From the NCBI GenBank assembly GCA_019722365.1, contig JADFUC010001816.1, positions 1,054,001 through 1,118,000 of the forward strand: a DNA stretch of 64,000 bases, given 5' to 3'. Shown here in pieces: positions 58,709-64,000 of this stretch (position 1 is the stretch's first letter; every line of letters starts with the position of its first letter). Under the pieces are notes generated by a model. The model worked only from the letters and a program-made list of their open reading frames with translations, was not told the origin of the DNA and searched no databases. The position numbers were made by a program, and so were the translations under genes. This DNA comes from Lithospermum erythrorhizon (Eukaryota > Streptophyta > Magnoliopsida > Boraginales > Boraginaceae).

Positions 58709-61700
58709 ATGATGGATAAAAAGATTGGAAATGGCTTTTCTTCTGCTCAGAGGATATCTGGAACGAAGATTGTAAGTGGAGATAGTACTTTAGAGAAGAG
58801 ATTTTCCTCCCCCTCAGCCAACGTACCCGCTAGTGTGGTTGACTCCGTAGTAGATTCCACAACAAGGAGATCCAGTGCACGGCTGAGGAACACCACTGAG
58901 AGACCTAATTATAGAGTCCATGAAGATGAAAATGAAGAAGAAAACATTTCTGCAGATTTTAATAGTGATAGGACAAGTTATTTGGATGCTCGTAAAGAAA
59001 TACCTGGAAAGGGAAACTCTAAAATTTATCTCCATAGCAATGGAGACAGTTACTTGCAGAAAACAAGCGGAAGAAAGGACAGTCGCACTTATTCAGAAAT
59101 TTGCAGTATGGGAATTTCAGATTTTGTTATTGCAGCTGCCAGTTCGGTTGATGCTCTTGTCGGTCACAGTGATGCCCATCAAGTTGGAAAATGGCTAAAT
59201 AACTCTATGAGGGAAGCCAATGCTGGTGTGGACGTCGCATATGAAAGGGTCAAGGAAACACTGAAGACTTTCAATGAATACTGCCGACAATATGCTCAGG
59301 TGATCTTGCGGACTTTGTTAAACTCTAAAGTTCAGAAGATAAATTAGATAAACTCAGCAACATTATGAGGAAAAAGAATATTTGTCTTCACCCCGAGCAG
59401 TTAAAACTACTATTTGTTCTTTTTTGCGAACATGACTCAATGGCCATCTTCTGTTATTGATCGTGTCTGATGAATACATTCCATGAAATTATTTTTTAAA
59501 TCAAGCTTATAACTTATCCAGGATGAAGAATACAAGGAAAAGAAGCTGCTAAATAATGCCAATAATGATGTTGCAAGGGTCAAACGTAAAGTAAGTCTCC
59601 ATAAATTATAAGTGTTGCTATAGTTTATGCTTACCTTGGTACTTCTCTTGATCAGCAGTCATGAAAAGAACAAGTCTGTGTCACTTGAATTGCGTTAAAT
59701 ACTAGCTTTTCCTTGTGGCGTTACTCGCACATGATCTATTGCCAGGATATATTTTTTTCCCCTTTGGCATAAGTATTGATTCTACTATTTGGGATGTGTT
59801 ATCTGCAGAGGGTAGATTCCAGTGAGCACCAAGACAAAGGTTCCAAAGGACCTGATCTGAAAGCCCTCTCTAAAGTTCGTTACTCTTCGTCCTATATGGG
59901 ATCTGTTTACTCGATAGTTAGTTGATGTTCCTCTTGTCAATAATTATAAGCAATTAAAATTAGGTGAAAAGCTAAATTTTAAATGCCAGTTTATTGGTTG
60001 GAACACTGCAAATCAAAAGCATGTCAAACTTGTATGACATAGTGGTGCTATAATTTCTTGCATTGAAGCAAAAGGGATTTAAGCTTTGAAAATTAAAACA
60101 AGAAAGCATCTTGATCTTTATATAGGAGCATGAATGAGTAATTACATTTCGCTCTTATTTAGTTTTGTTACATGTCCTCCAGAATGCCTGATTAAATTGA
60201 GTTTTTTGTTTTATATTTAGTTGTAGCACTATATTCGAGTGTACTGTTTCCACCGAATCCGTATTTTCTCTTAGTCGGTAATTTTTCGTGATGTGCTAAA
60301 AAGATTAATTTTCTAATGAAGTTGTTACTATCTCGGTGCTATATGTACTTTTGAAACACTACAGATGTTCGAGAACAATGCATTGATGTACCCAGAGAAA
60401 AAATTTGGGCATCTTCCAGGTCTGTGAGTTGAAGTATTTATTTACCCGCATCTAAGTTGTCTACGACCACCCTTCACTTGATATATCTCTTCCCTAAAGA
60501 GATGTCCCTTAACTACTGACATTGAGCAAAGCAATAAGGAAGTAAATGTAATACAGATTAATTAATTAGGTTGTAATTTAGAGATTTGATTCTCACTAAT
60601 TGGTTAAACAGAAGTGATGTTAACCTCCTCCGAGGTGATAAAATGAAAATATTACGAGTGGGGCTTTGGTGTCAGTTAGGGATTTTGTTTGTAAGGGTAG
60701 AGATCAAGGGTGTAAACATCGATGTTCGAAATTTATTTGGATTTAATGACTTTACTAGCACATTATAGATATTTCCTCAGGTTTTTTGAACATTTAATCT
60801 GCTGTTCTGATGTAGGAATTGATGTTGGATATCGATTTCATTCAAGAGTTGAAATGGTTGTATTGGGTTTCCATGGTAACTGGCTTCATGGGATTGATTA
60901 CATGGAACAACCTCAAGGAAAGATGGTAATAGTTGTCACATGTGGAGTTTTACGTAACAGTTATGCTATATTTTCATGTGCTTTTTTTTCCTTGATTTAA
61001 TTAAGAGTACAAAGCATGGGTGTTGTATTGTCGTCTTAGAGTTTATGTAGGTTTCTGTATGACACTGATTTTATATTTGCTTGCAATCCATCTTTATTTT
61101 ATAGACCTAGGACTGGACGAGTGCTTCCCCTTCTATTTAAAACATTTTTTTTCACTATTCTCCTTTGCTTGAGTTGCTTCTGGGTAATTTTTATATTACT
61201 AACATGATATTATTGCAGGAGAAATACAAGGGTCTTGTGTTTCCATTAGCTGTAGCCATTGTCTTGAGTGATGAGTGTGAAGAAAATCTTTGTTACTCAG
61301 AATATACCATCTGGAAAGATAATGGTGAAAGGGGTGTCGTAGGACAGAGGGTCTCTCATGATAATATGGCTTTAAAGGTGGGTGCTTAGTGCCTAAATGT
61401 GTTTTTGCATGATTAAGTTGTTCATCATCTGTCACCATTGTCATGAAGTGCAGATTAATCTCTGTAATTGCTTCGTGAACCTTTATTCATTGTTATCGTA
61501 TCGTTAGGCCTTTATTATGAGTTTGCAGTCTAATAGAAATTTAATTTTCTTAATTTACCACATTCATGCGAAGCATTTATGTAGTGGTCCCTACTCATGC
61601 AGCGTGCTTGCTTTTGGAAACTCTTCTTTAAAATTCTCTCTTATAGTTATCTGTCTTGATGATGGTTTCTTCTGGTAGCATGGATGCAGTAATGTTTTGT

Positions 61701-63810
61701 ATATTTTATGATGAGAATGATAGACATGATTTATGCTCCTGAAGAAATGTTCTCAAAATGATATTTGGGGACCTAATATATCTGTCATGTTTGTTATAAC
61801 TTCTAAAATTGTCAGTAATGTGATGCTAAATCAACTGTAGTCCTGACTCTTGACCACCTAATATAGTACTCCAGTACTCCACATAGTAAAATGAATATTT
61901 CTTCCTACGTGTCTTTTTTGTGGGTGTTCATTATCTTGCATAAAAAGTTTATGGGATATACTTTTGCAAATTGATAATGCATATCTTTTGAAAATATATA
62001 TTTTGGATCTTCTGTTTTCTTTCTAGGGTCTTTCCTTTTATAAACTCCTTCGATTGGATTTCTTGAAAGATGTGTTTCAGCAGTTGATCATTTTACATGA
62101 TCGCAGAATAATTTGGAGCAATCTATACCTGTTAGAGTTGCCCGTGGACATAAATCTGATATAAGCTCTCATGATAAAGTCTTCACGTACGTTGGATTAT
62201 ATGAGGTGATTTCTCGAAATCCTTGGCGTGTGGAACTTAGAAAGTGATGGTAACTTTGTTGTGCCATACTTAGTTGAAAATTGTTATTTTCGTTTATTAG
62301 TAACAGTTGCATGGATCTGGGTCTCCAAGTCCGTTTGGGGTTTAGTTAATTGTTTTGATTTTTAGGTACATCTTTCTCGATGGTATCTCAATCATCTGCT
62401 CATTTTTTAATCTACATATGTTTATGCATCTATGTATAAAAGATATTTTTGCACCCCAAAGCTATTATACTTGTATAGACCCCCCTCAATTGTTTAATAG
62501 TTACCTGTCACTCAAGAAATTTAGTTTTTTTTTGTTCCTTTCTGAAAGCGGCTTTCACTGATAGCTTCTCTAAACATACATGTCCTGGCTTGCTTATTAC
62601 GAGATGGATGTATGTATTGTAGACATCCATTTTCTCTTTGTCAATTGATTTGATGCCAATGCTCTGTGATATGAGGTGGTTCAATGTTCTATCCTGAAAA
62701 CTATATCTGGAGACCTCGTTTACAAATACCATTTAAGGCGGCCTGAAGGTCAGACAATGCTACATACCAAGAAGGTGAGTAGGGTGAATGTAGCTCTTTT
62801 ACAATTTTCAGCCAATGTTGATTATTCCTGGGCAATAGCGGTTCTTTTCAAGTTATGAAGAGACTCGATTGAGGGCAAGTTATATATATTTGGAACCGTT
62901 GTTTACTGGAATCTGTTGCTGCAATAGAAGGGTTCATTAAGAGTTACACGTCTGCTTTTTATAGCTAAAAACTGTCAACAACCTCAGTGACCTGTCTTTT
63001 ACCGTAATTGGCTGTTTGACTTCACTGTGTGTTTGTCTGAATTTCTGAAATTTTGTTGCCCTTTTTCATGAAATTTTGCAGGTTTCTCCTATTGAAGAAC
63101 CCAAAGTGGACATCTCTTCGAGGTTAACTGGGTGAGTAACTCATTGACAGCCATCAGAGTGCCTGTCTTACCTATTCAAAGTTTCACTCTGTTTCACTCC
63201 CTTCTTTTAGGCTGGTGTGCATGGACATATCTGGCGGTCAAGAAGAAGTATGTATTCCAGCTTTCAATGCAGTTGATGATACTCCTTTTCCACCACCAGG
63301 TAAATGACCTCCAGTTTGATTTCTCCAGCAAGAGTGACGAATGCTCCCCTAAAAACCACCATCCCTTTTTTTGCATATGTTCTAGAATAATCAACACAGT
63401 AGTAGTTTGGATGTCATCAGTAGTAGTTTGGATGTCATCACGTTGCTACTTGTAGTGAAAAACGTGTTTCTTTAACATAAACTATTTACTAAAAAAGTGT
63501 TTTTATCCCATTATTTTAATTTCATAATTGAAAGACTTGTTTTGACTTCCAATTTCATTACCATGTTTCTTACCAATGTGAAATTGCACTGCATTAGCGG
63601 TTTTGAATTGTAATGTGTGCATAAATCATAATGTTTAAAATACTACACAGGGTTTACATACTCCAAGAATATGCAAATTGCAAAAAATGTGGACCTTCCT
63701 GTTAAAGCTGATGGCTGTGGGTGTAAAGGGCTTTGCACACATCCAAAGGCTTGTGCATGTGCCAGGCTTAATGGATCTAAATTTCCTTATGTACGCCAAG
63801 GTGGAGGCAG
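58709..63810 (+). CDS. SUVH4: SUVH4/KRYPTONITE-type H3K9 methyltransferase, 3' part beyond the window
   Basis: Histone H3 Lys9 methyltransferase that reads CHG-methylated DNA with its SRA domain and acts with CMT3. Eleven exons seen: 58709-59299, 59522-59590, 59809-59874, 60365-60419, 60816-60925, 61219-61377, 62107-62205, 62676-62774, 63082-63131, 63211-63299 and 63651-63810, phases consistent. The first ATG in frame is 58709-58711. The N-terminal 200 residues are variable. The SRA domain runs through exons 4-8 (GIDVGYRFHSRVEMVVLGFH, GNWLHGIDYM, LAVAIVLSD, VFTYVGLYEV, VYKYHLRRPEGQ). Pre-SET begins with VCMDISGGQE and continues CGCKGLCTHPKACACARLNG with its zinc-binding cysteines. The SET and post-SET parts must lie beyond 64000. 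The exon 8 acceptor (GATATGAG|GTGG) has a weak pyrimidine tract. The leader contains MITE-linked repeats. Confidence 0.93.
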
Positions 63811-64000
63811 GTAAGATTTATTAGCAATGTCATCCTAAAACTTAACGACGAGATCTATTATCGGTTTGGCATGTCCTCGAAAATTTAGAGTATGTGTGAA
63901 TTATCCCAATTTGTGTCCTACCATAAGTAACAGTGAAGGGGTGAAATAAAGGAAAATATCTAAGGAACTGAACCCCCCTCCCTCTCCTCTCCCCTACCCT
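63811..64000 (+). other. Start of the next SUVH4 intron
   Basis: Begins GTAAGATT after GGAGGCAG. It ends in a C-rich stretch (CCCCCCTCCCTCTCC), and no acceptor-exon pair was recognised before the window end. Confidence 0.7.

Noticed and set aside
1..64000. CRISPR array, prokaryotic operon or organelle insertion
   Set aside because: No spaced identical repeats, no bacterial-type gene clusters and no plastid or mitochondrial gene blocks were seen; all genes are split nuclear genes.

Overview
The window is nuclear DNA from a flowering plant, most likely a eudicot. Genes are split by GT-AG introns, intergenic DNA is very AT-rich, and decayed LTR retrotransposons, MITEs and microsatellites are frequent. 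Every clear protein is most like an angiosperm family member. The style of the SINE and MITE sequences would fit Caryophyllales, but that is only a guess.

Seven genes can be supported by joining exons by hand; all junction phases agree. From left to right: (1) 6286-7420 minus, ribosomal protein eS27 (86 aa). (2) 8034-10663 plus, an RPA34-like/POLR1G-like nuclear protein (243 aa), divergent from eS27. (3) 13021-15104 minus, mitochondrial Rieske iron-sulfur subunit of complex III (256 aa). (4) 16513-21565 minus, VIM/ORTHRUS PHD-RING-SRA-RING ubiquitin ligase (759 aa). (5) 30549-33411 plus, otubain-type deubiquitinase (302 aa). (6) 43624-47982 minus, a MEI2-like RNA-binding protein (726 aa) that lacks the first RRM. 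(7) 58709 to beyond 63810 plus, SUVH4/KRYPTONITE-type H3K9 methyltransferase, cut by the window end before its SET domain.

Between the genes lie: a short hAT-like MITE with an 8-bp target duplication (5000-5282); a Ty1/copia element with both LTRs and a 5-bp target duplication but a decayed interior (22246-27897); a tandem duplication of about 4.4 kb with nested minisatellites (34190-43118); a second copia remnant (about 52190-53559); two dispersed repeat families (R1 at 200-880 and 53590-54500; R2 at 43119, 54985 and 57196); and smaller SINE-like and simple repeats.

Functionally, eS27 and the Pol I-subunit-like gene form a divergent ribosome-biogenesis pair with a telo-box on each side of the shared promoter. 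VIM and SUVH4 are both SRA-domain 5-methylcytosine readers in the CG and CHG/H3K9 silencing loops. VIM (an E3) and the otubain (a deubiquitinase) are both ubiquitin enzymes. Nothing shows that these linkages are more than chance.

The most unusual signal is structural. In four genes (eS27, RPA34-like, Rieske, and the SUVH4 leader) the splice-donor region, with MITE-like terminal sequence close by, has been tandemly copied, leaving two to four decoy donors. In VIM an intron is bounded by a perfect 13-bp direct repeat containing AG|GT, the expected footprint of intron gain by insertion.
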